Part shown: one piece after another, positions 17,699-26,543 of the stretch
Numbering within the stretch: the stretch's first letter is position 1
Layout: every line of letters starts with the position of its first letter
NCBI GenBank assembly: GCA_017541445.1
Contig: JAFXZC010000012.1
Coordinates: forward strand, 62,001 to 126,000
Direction of reading: 5' to 3'
DNA length: 64,000 nt
Source: Bacilli bacterium
GTDB taxonomy: Bacteria; Bacillota_I; Bacilli_A; RF39; UBA660
Program-made: the position numbers and the translations under genes
The notes under the pieces: model-generated
The model's input: only the letters and a program-made list of their open reading frames with translations
Database searches by the model: none
Told to the model about the DNA's origin: nothing

Positions 17699-18199
17699 AT
17701 GGAAACAATAAGTGAAAAATATAATATGTTATTATCAATAAGAGATTCATTACCTATAACAAGAGTAGAACTACAAGCATTAGAAGAACTAGATGAAGTT
17801 CAAAGATATAAAAGATTACAAGAATATTATAAAAAATATCAAGAATTAGGTATTAAAAGTGATCTAGATATATTAAGACAAGCTATAGAGGGAGATACAT
17901 CACTAAATACAGAAATGTATTTCTGTTATGGACATAATCTACCAGGGGCATCTAAAAAAATAGGAGATTATTATATAAGAGAAGATATTGGTAATAGTAC
18001 TTATTTGCCCGTATCTAAATATAGAAGTTTAAAGGATGAAAGTGATATAGTAATATTACCTTTTATAGAAGATAAAAAATTTGAAAAGAAACATGAAATA
18101 ACATATGCACAAACTAAAGACCCAGAACAAGAATATCAAGAATTAAGATTAAAATTATATCAAATGCAAATTCAAGAAGAACAAAAGAGAAGATTATAA
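17699..18199 (+). CDS. Hypothetical protein, 166 aa
   Basis: Family not recognised. It is soluble, with a helical N-terminal 60 residues rich in Glu, Tyr and Lys, a short central part (YFCYGHNLPGASKKIGDYY) with possible metal ligands Cys and His, and a Gln/Glu/Lys-rich helical C-terminus. The start has GAGGGGATTAT upstream. A terminator overlaps the stop codon, so it appears monocistronic. Confidence 0.75.
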   Translation: METISEKYNMLLSIRDSLPITRVELQALEELDEVQRYKRLQEYYKKYQELGIKSDLDILRQAIEGDTSLNTEMYFCYGHNLPGASKKIGDYYIREDIGNSTYLPVSKYRSLKDESDIVILPFIEDKKFEKKHEITYAQTKDPEQEYQELRLKLYQMQIQEEQKRRL

Positions 18200-18212
18200 A
18201 TCTTCTCTTTTA
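18187..18212 (+). terminator. Rho-independent terminator
   Basis: AGAGAAGAT-TATAA-ATCTTCTCTTTT overlaps the stop codon. Its T run is followed at once by TATGTTATAAT, a likely extended -10 promoter for the next gene. Confidence 0.8.
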
Positions 18213-18246
18213 TATGTTATAATAAAAAAGATAGGAGGAATTAATA

Positions 18247-18612
18247 ATGGATATAGAAACAATAGAAGAAATAGAAAAAGAAGAACAAGAAGAACAAACT
18301 ACTAATCCTCCCACTAAAGAACCTAAAAAAGATTATAGAGAAGAAATAAAAATAGCAATAAATATTATCTTAGGTATTATAAAACTATTTATTATATATT
18401 TATTCTCTAAAGGAAATAATATTCAAGAAGAAAGTAATATAATAATAAATAATTTATCATATATATCAGGTATTATTATTTGTATAGCATTAGATATAAT
18501 AGTTAACTTAATAGTAATAAGAATAAATAATAAATATAAATATTATGAATTAATAATCTTTTCAATAATAGTAACAATATTAATATCTGTCATAATGTTA
18601 TTATTTAAATAA
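18247..18612 (+). CDS. Small membrane protein, 121 aa
   Basis: A very acidic N-terminal 35 residues (EEIEKEEQEEQTT) are followed by three hydrophobic segments (about 37-57, 68-90 and 98-120). There are no recognisable motifs. The gene is 9 bases upstream of the 406-residue protein at 18622 and is probably co-transcribed with it and with the 19858 gene. Confidence 0.7.
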   Translation: MDIETIEEIEKEEQEEQTTNPPTKEPKKDYREEIKIAINIILGIIKLFIIYLFSKGNNIQEESNIIINNLSYISGIIICIALDIIVNLIVIRINNKYKYYELIIFSIIVTILISVIMLLFK

Positions 18613-18621
18613 GGAGTTACT

Positions 18622-19842
18622 ATGAAATATAAATATCAAAAAGTATCTAATCTATTACCTAGAAATAAAGGAATAGAAAGTAAATACTTAGAAATAAAAT
18701 ATAGACCTAGTCCTAATAACTCTAATTATGATTTAAATAAATCATGTGATACATTCTTAAATACATTAGCATATGCAGATTTAAAAAGAGATAGAAAAAG
18801 AGTAAAACAAGTAATAGAAAAATTCTATGAAGTATTAGTAAAATGTAATAATATTAATGAAATAATTAATTTTGATAAATTATTAAAGAAAACATATAAA
18901 CAAGGTGGATATGCAGCTATATTTTATGAATCAGCAGATAAAATGCTAAATAAAGAAGGAAAAACATTAGCAGAAAAATTATTAGATGAAATAAAACTAG
19001 AAAAAAAATATGGCCCAATAGCTGATTTCTCTGAGCCATTCTTTATTGAAGAAGAAAAATGGAAATCAGACCAAAATACATCTAGTAAAGTAGTTAAAGT
19101 AGAACAGAATTACTATACTACTAAAAGATGTATTGATATCTTAAAAGATATTCAAAAAGAATACCAAAAAGAAGAAAAGAAAAGAGAAAGAAAGAAACTT
19201 GCTCAAAGAGCATATAGAGCAAGAGTTAAATTAAGAAAGTTAGCTGGTCTAGAAAAATTAGAACCACCTAAACCAAAATATGTACCAGAAGATACAATTA
19301 GTTTATTAACAGAATTAGATAATTTCTTAAAAGAAAAAAATGCATCATTAGAGAAAACTACTACTGTAGAAATATTAGATTTATTAAATGATACTATTTT
19401 TATAGAAAAGATTAATAAAACTGTTAAACTAGAACCAGTTAAAGAAGAAACACCTATATTAGAAGAAACAAAAAGTATTAAATATCTAGATACTTCTGAG
19501 CAAGAAGAAGCAATACAAGAATTAGAATTACCAGATGCATTAGAAAGACATGAAGAAAGAGTACAAAATGAAATAGTTAAAGAAGATTATTTAACTAGAT
19601 GTGAATTTGCTTTTAATAAAGTAGCGAGATTTACTCATACAAGAATAAAAAGTGATATGGAAATTAAAAATCTATTAACAATACATAATGAATTATTAAA
19701 AGAAATGGATAAATATAAAACTATATTATCTAATATGGAACAAGAAGAAATAACAAAAGAAATAAATAATAATATTAATTATTTAACAAATGAATTAAAT
19801 AAATTAAATAGTATAGATACAGATATAGATCTTTATATATAG
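18622..19842 (+). CDS. Hypothetical helical protein, 406 aa
   Basis: I do not recognise a family. The protein is soluble and strongly helical, with a basic stretch near residues 180-205 (KKERERKKLAQRAYRARVKLRK) that could be a coiled coil or a nucleic-acid contact, an acidic Pro/Thr/Glu-rich linker (about 270-305), and a second helical domain ending in LDLYI. It lies in an apparent three-gene unit with 18247 and 19858. Confidence 0.75.
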   Translation: MKYKYQKVSNLLPRNKGIESKYLEIKYRPSPNNSNYDLNKSCDTFLNTLAYADLKRDRKRVKQVIEKFYEVLVKCNNINEIINFDKLLKKTYKQGGYAAIFYESADKMLNKEGKTLAEKLLDEIKLEKKYGPIADFSEPFFIEEEKWKSDQNTSSKVVKVEQNYYTTKRCIDILKDIQKEYQKEEKKRERKKLAQRAYRARVKLRKLAGLEKLEPPKPKYVPEDTISLLTELDNFLKEKNASLEKTTTVEILDLLNDTIFIEKINKTVKLEPVKEETPILEETKSIKYLDTSEQEEAIQELELPDALERHEERVQNEIVKEDYLTRCEFAFNKVARFTHTRIKSDMEIKNLLTIHNELLKEMDKYKTILSNMEQEEITKEINNNINYLTNELNKLNSIDTDIDLYI

Positions 19843-19857
19843 AAAGGAAGAAATACT

Positions 19858-20313
19858 ATGGGATATTTTATATCAAATCAATTAGTAAAAGTTTTATATA
19901 ACATTAAAGTCATAGTATTTTTAAATTCATATGATAAAGTATTTGATAAAGTTATTAATAGAAAATTTAGTTTTATAAAAAGACCAAAAAAAGAAGATAA
20001 AATGGTTGAAATATTACAAATGATAATTATAGATAGAGCATTTGATGCAAGAGTACCAGAAAAAGAAATAGAAATACATTTAATTAATCCAGAAGCATTT
20101 AGAGGATGGATTAAAGTATCATTACAAGAAGCTGATACCTTTCATAGAGAATTAGTTTATAAATTTAGAAATGATGAAAGAACATTAGAATCTCATAAAT
20201 TATTTATGAATGCATTAGAAATATTAGCAGAAGAATATAATACAGAAAATTATTTAAACTGCTTATTATATTTTGATCAATTATGGGATAATTTATCATA
20301 TAAATTAAATTAA
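19858..20313 (+). CDS. Hypothetical protein, 151 aa
   Basis: Family unknown. The N-terminal 25 residues are moderately hydrophobic (YFISNQLVKVLYNIKVIVFL) but do not look like a cleavable signal. The rest is helical with aromatic and charged residues (EAFRGWIKVSLQEADTFHRELVYKF). The start has GAAAGGAAG upstream. It is 15 bases after the 406-residue gene, so it is likely the last member of that unit. Confidence 0.75.
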   Translation: MGYFISNQLVKVLYNIKVIVFLNSYDKVFDKVINRKFSFIKRPKKEDKMVEILQMIIIDRAFDARVPEKEIEIHLINPEAFRGWIKVSLQEADTFHRELVYKFRNDERTLESHKLFMNALEILAEEYNTENYLNCLLYFDQLWDNLSYKLN

Positions 20314-20386
20314 AAAAGTTTACAAAAAAGGAAAAAATAAATTAAAAATAACTAAAAATGTATTATAATTTAAATAAGGAGGATTT

Positions 20387-21049
20387 ATGAAGAAAAAATT
20401 ATTATTATTACTAACATTAATATTGTTAACTTGTGGTTGTATTAAAGAAGAACAAGAAATATTACCTAAACCAGAAGTTACATCAGGAGAAAGGGGCAAA
20501 TTAGGAATAGATAAAAATGTCAACGAAACAACTATAGATAAATATCTATTTAGAGATGATGCAGTATATCGTGACATGAGAATGCTTGTTGATGTAGCAG
20601 ACTATTCTAAAATAGGAGGAGATTCATACTTATCTGGATTCGTAAAAGGATTCGAAGTAGTACCATTCCCATATTTAGCACCAGCATTAGGATTACCAGA
20701 AGCAGTTGGTAAACCATATGAAGGAACAACTCTATTTAGTATAGATGATGAAGGTAAATATGTTGCTAATTATGAAGAATCTATGGCTATATTAGAATAC
20801 TTATTCCCAAAAGATAAATATATATTCTTAATGTGTGGTGGCGGTGGCTATGCCGGCGCAACAAAATCATTACTAGTAGCATTAGGTTGGAATGAAAATA
20901 AAATCTATAATGTAGGTGGCTATTGGTATTATGAAGGAGAAAATAATATCCAAGTTAAGAGAGAAAAAGATGGTAAAACATATTATGACTTCTGGAAAGT
21001 ACCATATCATGATATAGATTTTGATTCTTTAACAAAGGTTAAAAAATGA
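20387..21049 (+). CDS. Rhodanese-like lipoprotein, 220 aa
   Basis: A lipobox near LLTCGC marks a lipoprotein. The mature part has the outline of a rhodanese domain: MRMLVDVADYSKIGGDSYLSG at its start, and the active-site loop IFLMCGGGGYAGATKSLLVALGW near residues 145-167, where the Cys would carry persulfide sulfur, followed by YNVGGYWYY. The loop is CGGGGYAG rather than the common CxxGxR. It overlaps the following thioredoxin-like lipoprotein by 4 bases (ATGA), so the two probably act together on extracellular thiol or sulfur chemistry. Confidence 0.8.
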   Translation: MKKKLLLLLTLILLTCGCIKEEQEILPKPEVTSGERGKLGIDKNVNETTIDKYLFRDDAVYRDMRMLVDVADYSKIGGDSYLSGFVKGFEVVPFPYLAPALGLPEAVGKPYEGTTLFSIDDEGKYVANYEESMAILEYLFPKDKYIFLMCGGGGYAGATKSLLVALGWNENKIYNVGGYWYYEGENNIQVKREKDGKTYYDFWKVPYHDIDFDSLTKVKK

Positions 21050-21534
21050 AAAGATTTTTATTAATAATAACAATGGTATTATTACTATTTGGTTGCAAAA
21101 AAGAAGAAGAACCAGATGACAATAAACCAAAGTTACCTGAAATAAAAGAACCATTTAATTTAGATTCTAAATATTATAATTCTACTGAAATGAAAGACGT
21201 AACAGCAGAAGAATTAAATAAAATGGTTGAAAATAAAGAAACATTTGCAGTATTTTATTATTCACCAGGATGTTCATCATGTGCTGCATTTAATGTAGTA
21301 CTAACTGATTTCCAAAAAGAATATAAAATAGGTTTCTTAAAAATACCTACAGAAGAAAAGAAAAAAACAATCATTAATGATTATATGACATATGCACCAT
21401 CTTTAGTAGTATTTAAAGAAGGCAAAATAGTAGCATTTTTAGATGCTGTATCAGATGATGATATGAAATATTATGAAACAGTTGATAACTTTAAAGAATG
21501 GTTAGAAAAATATATTAATTTAGAAGAAAAATAA
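21046..21534 (+). CDS. Thioredoxin-like lipoprotein, 162 aa
   Basis: A type II signal peptide ends in LLFGC (Cys near residue 17). The mature part has a thioredoxin fold with the redox motif CSSC in FYYSPGCSSCAAF, followed by TYAPSLVVFKEGKIV, in which the Pro corresponds to the cis-proline loop. It should act outside the membrane as a thiol oxidoreductase. The start lies in an ATGA overlap with the rhodanese-like gene. Confidence 0.85.
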   Translation: MKRFLLIITMVLLLFGCKKEEEPDDNKPKLPEIKEPFNLDSKYYNSTEMKDVTAEELNKMVENKETFAVFYYSPGCSSCAAFNVVLTDFQKEYKIGFLKIPTEEKKKTIINDYMTYAPSLVVFKEGKIVAFLDAVSDDDMKYYETVDNFKEWLEKYINLEEK

Positions 21535-21591
21535 TGTAGATTTATTAATAATAATAGAGTATAATAAAAATATAATAAAGGAGGAATAAAA

Positions 21592-22053
21592 ATGGCAAAA
21601 TTCTGTACAAAATGTGGTGGCCAAGCTGATGACACTGCAACAGTATGTCCAAGTTGTGGAGCACCATTTGAAGCAGCTCCTGCAGCAGCACCAGCACCAG
21701 CACAAGCTGATCCTGGAGCACAAGCTAACCCAAACGTAGCAGCAAAACCTGATACACTAATGTGCATACTTTCATATTTTGGTATTTTAGCATTAATACC
21801 ATATTTAAGTAAGAAAGATGATGATTTCATCCAATTCCATGCAAAACAAGGTTTAAACATCTTTATAATTGAAATTATTGCATCATTTGGAATAGGCTTT
21901 ATCAGCGGATTAACAGGTTTAAGCATTCTTAGTTTAGCATCTACAGCTGTTAGTGTATTTGCATTAGCATTAGATATTATGGGAATCGTTGCAGCTACAA
22001 AAGGTGAAAGAAAAGTATTACCTTTAATGGATAAAGTTAAAATAATAAAATAA
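21592..22053 (+). CDS. Zinc-ribbon DUF4870-type membrane protein, 153 aa
   Basis: A zinc ribbon (CTKC at 5-8, CPSC at 19-22) and an Ala/Pro-rich linker precede a membrane domain with PDTLMCILSYFGILALIPYL and FIQFHAKQGLNIF, the hallmark of DUF4870/Tic20-like proteins. Its codons are richer in GC than those of its neighbours (GCA/GCT/CCA runs in the linker), and the Shine-Dalgarno (AAAGGAGGAA) is very strong, which suggests high expression. Function unknown. Confidence 0.85.
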   Translation: MAKFCTKCGGQADDTATVCPSCGAPFEAAPAAAPAPAQADPGAQANPNVAAKPDTLMCILSYFGILALIPYLSKKDDDFIQFHAKQGLNIFIIEIIASFGIGFISGLTGLSILSLASTAVSVFALALDIMGIVAATKGERKVLPLMDKVKIIK

Positions 22054-22079
22054 AGATTATCTTTGATAATCTTTTTTTA
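22052..22079 (+). terminator. Rho-independent terminator
   Basis: AAAGATTATC-TTT-GATAATCTTT followed by T. Confidence 0.85.
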
Positions 22080-22098
22080 AAAGAATGAGGGATTATAT

Positions 22099-22233
22099 AT
22101 GGAAAGAAAAGATCTAATAACAATAATATTAGTAGTATTAGGCTTAGGACTAGGACTATTCTTAGTACTTATCTCTAATATAGATACAGATATAATCCAA
22201 GATACAAATAAAGAAATGATAACTATAAACTAG
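22099..22233 (+). CDS. Small single-span membrane protein, 44 aa
   Basis: An ATG behind GAGGGATTATAT opens a 44-codon frame: a charged start (MERKDL), a 20-residue Gly/Leu/Val helix and an acidic tail (NIDTDIIQDTNKEM). It lies between two terminators, the second overlapping its stop codon, which supports it as a separate small gene. Family unknown. Confidence 0.65.
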   Translation: MERKDLITIILVVLGLGLGLFLVLISNIDTDIIQDTNKEMITIN

Positions 22234-22246
22234 TTATCATTTTTTA
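22215..22246 (+). terminator. Rho-independent terminator
   Basis: ATGATAACT-ATAAACT-AGTTATCAT followed by TTTTT. Confidence 0.85.
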
Positions 22247-22375
22247 TGTAAAATAAAACTGTTAATCGAACAACCAAAATACTAACCAAAACAATTATTT
22301 ACACAAAAATATAAAAAAATAGAATTATATCAAACAATTGTATGGTATAATATAAATACAGAAAGGGAGGACAAA

Positions 22376-22567
22376 ATGAAAGGTAGAGTCATTTGGTTAA
22401 ACCCATTAAATGGATGTGCATTTATCGAATATAATAATGAAAATTTATTTATACACATCCAAAAAGATGATATAGAAAAATATCATCTAAAAGAGAATCA
22501 AGTTATCGAATTCGAACTTGATCACAATACAAAAGGAGTATTTATTAAATGTTTAAAAACAACATAA
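22376..22567 (+). CDS. Cold-shock-domain-like protein, 63 aa
   Basis: KGRVIWLNPLNGCAFIEYNNENLFIHI follows the beta1-beta3 pattern of cold-shock proteins (KGxVKWFN..KGYGFI....DVFVH), but the RNP1 motif is changed (GCAFIEY instead of GYGFI) and one aromatic residue is lost. It probably binds single-stranded RNA or DNA, with altered affinity. A strong AGGGAGGA Shine-Dalgarno and a TATAAT promoter (about 22347) lie upstream. Confidence 0.75.
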   Translation: MKGRVIWLNPLNGCAFIEYNNENLFIHIQKDDIEKYHLKENQVIEFELDHNTKGVFIKCLKTT

Positions 22568-22583
22568 TAAATACTCCTTTTAA
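22531..22583 (+). terminator. Long terminator hairpin overlapping the end of the cold-shock-like gene
   Basis: AAAAGGAGTATTTATTA at 22531-22547 pairs perfectly over 17 bases with TAATAAATACTCCTTTT near 22566-22582. The 5' arm lies inside the coding region. Confidence 0.75.
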
Positions 22584-22617
22584 TTTCTCAATATGATATA
22601 ATCTAATTGGTGATATT

Positions 22618-23019
22618 ATGAAAAAACTAATTATCTTATTTGGAATATTATTCTTATTAACAGGATGTGAAGAAAAATATACTACAAAATTAGAAATATT
22701 AGAAACAAATACTAAAGTAGAATATAATAATGAAGAATATGTAGTATTAAAATTAAAAGTAACAAATGAATCAGATAAAAAGATATCTTATGGATTTAAA
22801 GACTTCTGTATTTATGATAGTAATGATAAACAATTAGCATGTACTAATCTAATAGAAAATGATCAATCATTTTTAATTGCAGAATCAAAATTTAGAGATA
22901 ACTTATTAAAAGGAAAAGATAGTTATTCATTAGATCCAGGAGAATCAATGGAAGGATATGTTGGTTGGAAAACCAATGCTACTGACATAAAAAAAGCCAA
23001 AATAATAGAGAATATGTAA
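22618..23019 (+). CDS. DUF4352-like lipoprotein, 133 aa
   Basis: A lipobox LLTGC gives a lipid-anchored protein. The mature part has a single immunoglobulin-like beta sandwich of the DUF4352 type (EEYVVLKLKVTNESDKKISY...FCIYDSNDKQL...SLDPGESMEGYVGW). In Gram-positives such domains occur on surface and antigenic lipoproteins without known catalysis. It stands alone between terminators. Confidence 0.8.
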   Translation: MKKLIILFGILFLLTGCEEKYTTKLEILETNTKVEYNNEEYVVLKLKVTNESDKKISYGFKDFCIYDSNDKQLACTNLIENDQSFLIAESKFRDNLLKGKDSYSLDPGESMEGYVGWKTNATDIKKAKIIENM

Positions 23020-23034
23020 TATTCTCTTTTTTAA
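23007..23034. terminator. Bidirectional terminator
   Basis: AGAGAATAT-GTA-ATATTCTCT with flanking T/A runs between the convergent lipoprotein and deformylase genes. Confidence 0.8.
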
Positions 23035-23576
23035 TCTTTACTAATAATTTCATAAGGATGTTCTTTTCTAAATTCTTTTCTTTCATCCTTATTCATTTGT
23101 AATAATTCAATTGCTTTATCCATATGTAATATACCATCTAAATGATCTAATTCATGACATACTATAGTAGTAGCAAAACCTTTAATATTTTCAATATGTT
23201 TATTACCATTAACATCATAATATTCTAAATCTATTTCATAAGGTCTTTCTACTAAAGCAGTATTATCTAAACAACTTAAACAAGCTTCCCAATATCTAGT
23301 AAGACCTTTACTATTAATTATCTTAGGATTTATTAATATCTTTTTTTTATCATACTTCTTATCTAAAGCTAAAGAAGTATTTTTTATATAAACAATTCTC
23401 TTAGGAATACCTATTTGAATTGCAGCTAATGCAAAGCATTCAGTCTGCTTACAAAAAGCATCTAATAATCTAATATCTCTTTTTAAATTTTTATCATTAA
23501 ATTTAACTTCCTTAGATACTTGTCTTAAATAATCTTCATCATTTAAAATAGTCTTTCTTTTTATCTCTATCATAAA
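23031..23576 (-). CDS. def: Peptide deformylase, 181 aa
   Basis: Removes the formyl group from the initiating Met of new proteins. All three family motifs are visible: ALAAIQIGIP (motif 1, GxGxAAxQ-like), EACLSC (motif 2, with the metal-binding Cys; Ala replaces the usual Gly of EGCLS) and CHELDHLDG (motif 3, HExxH). The long spacing and 181-residue length fit the Gram-positive type 2 enzymes. The better start is ATG 23576, which follows GGTGATTTTT; a GTG at 23585 lies inside that ribosome-binding site. It is 17 bases downstream of tRNA-Arg on the same strand with no terminator between, so the tRNA and def may share a transcript. Confidence 0.9.
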   Translation of the reverse strand, partial: FMIEIKRKTILNDEDYLRQVSKEVKFNDKNLKRDIRLLDAFCKQTECFALAAIQIGIPKRIVYIKNTSLALDKKYDKKKILINPKIINSKGLTRYWEACLSCLDNTALVERPYEIDLEYYDVNGNKHIENIKGFATTIVCHELDHLDGILHMDKAIELLQMNKDERKEFRKEHPYEIISKD

Positions 23577-23592
23577 AATCACCAAATAAAAA

Positions 23593-23669
23593 TGGCGTCC
23601 CTGGGGAGAGTTGAACTCCCGACCTACCGCTTAGGAGGCGGTTGCTCTATCCAACTGAGCTACAAGGAC
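23593..23669 (-). tRNA. tRNA-Arg (anticodon CCU)
   Basis: The minus strand folds as a cloverleaf: acceptor GTCCTTG/CAGGGAC, a D-arm with GCTCAGTTGGATAGAGC, an anticodon stem ACCGC/GCGGT with loop CTCCTAA (anticodon CCT, reading AGG), a T-arm GGGAGTTCAACTCTCCC, discriminator G and an encoded CCA. A TGTTATAAT extended -10 promoter lies just upstream (about 23681-23689). Arginine here is almost always AGA, so this tRNA serves a rare codon. Confidence 0.95.
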
Positions 23670-23740
23670 ACAACTAAATTATAACATAACTTTTAATTTT
23701 TAATAAAATAAAGTATAATTTATATAGTAAGGAGGTTCCT

Positions 23741-24520
23741 ATGAAAAAGTGTCCTATCTGTCATAAAAGATTTGATAATACTTATAATCTATGTTCAGAA
23801 TGTCATACAATATTAGAAACAATAGAAGAAATAGAACTTCCTAAAACAAAAGAAGAACTAGCTAATGAATTAAAAAAAGATAATGAAAGATTTAATGCTG
23901 AAAAAACAGTACAAATAGTAAATTTAAATGAAATACCATTAACAATAGATGAAAAACAAATAATAGAAAAACAAATAAAAAAAGAAACTAAAAAACAAAA
24001 AAAGAACATTGCATTAACAACAATAGAAGTATCATGTATTTTCTTTCTCTTAATATTAAGTATTTATATTATTAAAGCAACTTTAACTAGCCCACAAACA
24101 GCTAAAACAATTACTAAAATATCATCTACTATAACTAATGAAGAAACTATAATAGGTAACTGGATTACTAATAAAGGAAACTTATATATCTTTAATAAAG
24201 ATAATACATTCTATTGGTATGAAAACTATAAAGTATTAAATAATAATTTCTATACTGGTACTTATTCGTATACAAATAGTAATGAAGCATTAGTAGAAAT
24301 GGGTTATACAGAAGAAGATTATACTAGTACATTTAAAGAAAAAAATATTAAATTAGAAAATATCTATTCTATTAAAGTAGAAATAAATAATGAATTTATT
24401 AATAACATAACTAAACCAAAAACAACTACATGGTGGATTATTATGGTAATAGAAAATAATAAAAAAGCTACTATCTATAATAAAACATTAGATGTTAGAT
24501 ATATCTTAAATAAAAGGTAA
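23741..24520 (+). CDS. Zinc-ribbon single-span membrane protein, 259 aa
   Basis: The N-terminus has CPIC (4-7) and CSEC (18-21), a zinc ribbon. An acidic and lysine-rich helical region leads to one membrane helix (about residues 90-112). The extracellular part contains IGNWITNKGNLYIFNKDNTFYWYE...GTYSY, a lipocalin-like repeat pattern also seen in the 1831 protein. The two may be distant relatives with the same topology: ribbon inside, small beta domain outside. Function unknown. Confidence 0.75.
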   Translation: MKKCPICHKRFDNTYNLCSECHTILETIEEIELPKTKEELANELKKDNERFNAEKTVQIVNLNEIPLTIDEKQIIEKQIKKETKKQKKNIALTTIEVSCIFFLLILSIYIIKATLTSPQTAKTITKISSTITNEETIIGNWITNKGNLYIFNKDNTFYWYENYKVLNNNFYTGTYSYTNSNEALVEMGYTEEDYTSTFKEKNIKLENIYSIKVEINNEFINNITKPKTTTWWIIMVIENNKKATIYNKTLDVRYILNKR

Positions 24521-24582
24521 TTTAATAAATTTTAAAATAATATAACACTCATATATGATACAATAAATATGGGTGTTTTATT

Positions 24583-25257
24583 ATGTCAAAAGTCTTAATA
24601 GTAGATGATGAACAAGATATAGCAGAATTAATAAGTGATGTATTAACATCCGAAGGATTTAATACCATCACTAAGAATAATGGTAAAGAAGCTATAGAAA
24701 TAGTTAAAAGAGAAAAATTCGATTTAATATTATTAGATATAATGATGCCAGAAATGTCTGGTATAGATGCATGTAGAATAATAAGAGAAACAGTTACATG
24801 TCCAATAATCTTTATAACAGCTAAAACTCAACTAAATGATAAAATAGAAGGCTTTAATGTAGGAGCAGATGACTATATAACTAAACCTTTTGAAATAGAA
24901 GAATTAATAGCAAGAGTGAAAGCTCATATAAGAAGAGATCATAGAATTAATACTAATAATATAATTACTATTGGAGAAATAACTTTAAATAAAGAATCTA
25001 ATCAAGTAACTAAAAATAATAAAATAATACAACTATCTACTAAAGAATTTGATTTATTATCATATTTAATGACTAATGCTGGAGAAACATTATCTAAAGA
25101 AGAAATATATAACTCAGTATGGCAAACAGAATATGGTGATATAGGAACAGTAGCAGTTAATATTAAAATGTTAAGAAATAAAATAGATCCAGAAGAAAAA
25201 TATATTATAACCGTTTGGGGATTAGGTTATAAATTTGTAAAAAGTATAAATGTTTAA
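24583..25257 (+). CDS. OmpR-family response regulator, 224 aa
   Basis: Receiver domain (1-118) with acidic pocket D8-D9, phospho-acceptor D52 in LLLDIMMPEMSG, Thr in IFITAK and Lys in YITKPFE. The C-terminal winged-helix DNA-binding domain (about 128-222) carries the OmpR/PhoB signature LSTKEFDLLSYL...VNIKMLRNKI...VWGLGYKF. It overlaps the sensor kinase gene by 8 bases and should be its partner. The genes downstream in the same run (acyltransferases and ligase) are natural candidates for its control. Confidence 0.95.
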   Translation: MSKVLIVDDEQDIAELISDVLTSEGFNTITKNNGKEAIEIVKREKFDLILLDIMMPEMSGIDACRIIRETVTCPIIFITAKTQLNDKIEGFNVGADDYITKPFEIEELIARVKAHIRRDHRINTNNIITIGEITLNKESNQVTKNNKIIQLSTKEFDLLSYLMTNAGETLSKEEIYNSVWQTEYGDIGTVAVNIKMLRNKIDPEEKYIITVWGLGYKFVKSINV

Positions 25258-26539
25258 AAAATATAAAAGAACTATTACTTTACAAAAAGGATTTCTTTAT
25301 TCAGTATTAGCATTAATTATAATAGATGCATTAATATTAACAATCTATTATAGAATGTATTTTAATTCCCATCTACATTTGAAATATGCAGATTTAAATA
25401 ATAAACTAAATAATGAAATAAAAGAAATAGTTAATAATGTAGATAATATAGAAGATATAGAAGAATATCTAGATACATATTGTGAAGAAAATGATGTTCA
25501 AATAATAATTAAAAATAGTGAAGATAAACCTATATATGAAAATACTATAGATAATGATATCTTAGAAGAAGTATCTAAACTAATAGTTATTAATAATGAA
25601 ACATATTTAATAACAATATCTAAATCTAGAAATGCCATAGTATTTAGACAAATAATAGGTTTATTAACTTTTGAAGTCTTATTAGTAGGATTACTTATAT
25701 TAGCAGGATTATATGGTGCTAATAGAAAGATATTAGGTCCTATAAATTATCTATCTAAAGATATGAATAATTATAAATTTGGTATTAAACCTAAAAAAAG
25801 AAAAATAAAAAGTTTAGTAGATCAATGTCAAAATGATTTTGTTGATCTAGTAGATACATTAGAAAAAGAAAAACAAAATCAAAATAGAATAATAGCCAGT
25901 ATATCACATGATATAAAAACACCATTAACATCTATATTAGGTTATTCAGAATTACTAAAAAAAGAACAATTGCCTAATGAAACAAAAATATCATATGTAA
26001 ATAAAATAAATACTAAAGCTATTACAATGAAAGAAATAATAGAAGAATTTGATAACTATTTAAGTTGTAATATTAAAGATCAAACTAAATCAGAAAAGAT
26101 TAATATTAAGTATTTAATATCATATTTAAAGAATTATTATCAAGAAGATTTAAAAGAAAAAAATATAAATTTAAGAATAAAAACTAATTGTCCTAATACA
26201 AATATATTTGTAGATTTACCTAAATTTAAAAGAGTATTTAGTAATATAATAACTAATAGTATTAGACATTTTAATAAAAAGAAAAAAAATATAATAATAA
26301 CAATTATCCAAAAAAAGGATATAATAGAATTTGAAATTGCTGATAATGGAGAAGGATGTAATGAATTAGAAAGAATCTTTGAACCATTATATACAACAGA
26401 TCCTTCTAGAAAATTAGGTGGATTAGGCTTATCTATATGTAAAGAAATAATTGAATCCCATGAAGGAACTATTAAAGCAAGTAATAATAAATATAAAGGA
26501 TTAAGTATTATATTTACTATTAAAGAATATAAGGAGTGA
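25250..26539 (+). CDS. Sensor histidine kinase, 429 aa
   Basis: Two membrane segments (about 15-37 and 133-158) enclose an extracellular sensor region of about 95 residues. A HAMP-like linker leads to the dimerisation domain with the phospho-accepting His in ASISHDIKTPLTSILGYSELL. The ATP-binding domain has an N-box (FSNIITNSIRH), G1 (DNGEGC), an F-box (IFEPLYTTD) and G2 (GLGLSICKEIIESHEG). Complete. It overlaps the response regulator and ends 4 bases before the first PlsC gene. Confidence 0.95.
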   Translation: MFKKYKRTITLQKGFLYSVLALIIIDALILTIYYRMYFNSHLHLKYADLNNKLNNEIKEIVNNVDNIEDIEEYLDTYCEENDVQIIIKNSEDKPIYENTIDNDILEEVSKLIVINNETYLITISKSRNAIVFRQIIGLLTFEVLLVGLLILAGLYGANRKILGPINYLSKDMNNYKFGIKPKKRKIKSLVDQCQNDFVDLVDTLEKEKQNQNRIIASISHDIKTPLTSILGYSELLKKEQLPNETKISYVNKINTKAITMKEIIEEFDNYLSCNIKDQTKSEKINIKYLISYLKNYYQEDLKEKNINLRIKTNCPNTNIFVDLPKFKRVFSNIITNSIRHFNKKKKNIIITIIQKKDIIEFEIADNGEGCNELERIFEPLYTTDPSRKLGGLGLSICKEIIESHEGTIKASNNKYKGLSIIFTIKEYKE

Positions 26540-26543
26540 TAAT

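Noticed and set aside
21471..21926. Minus-strand frame of 151 codons opposite the zinc-ribbon gene
   Set aside because: It overlaps the end of one real gene and most of another and has no start signal; its Ala/Gly content mirrors the Ala-rich linker.
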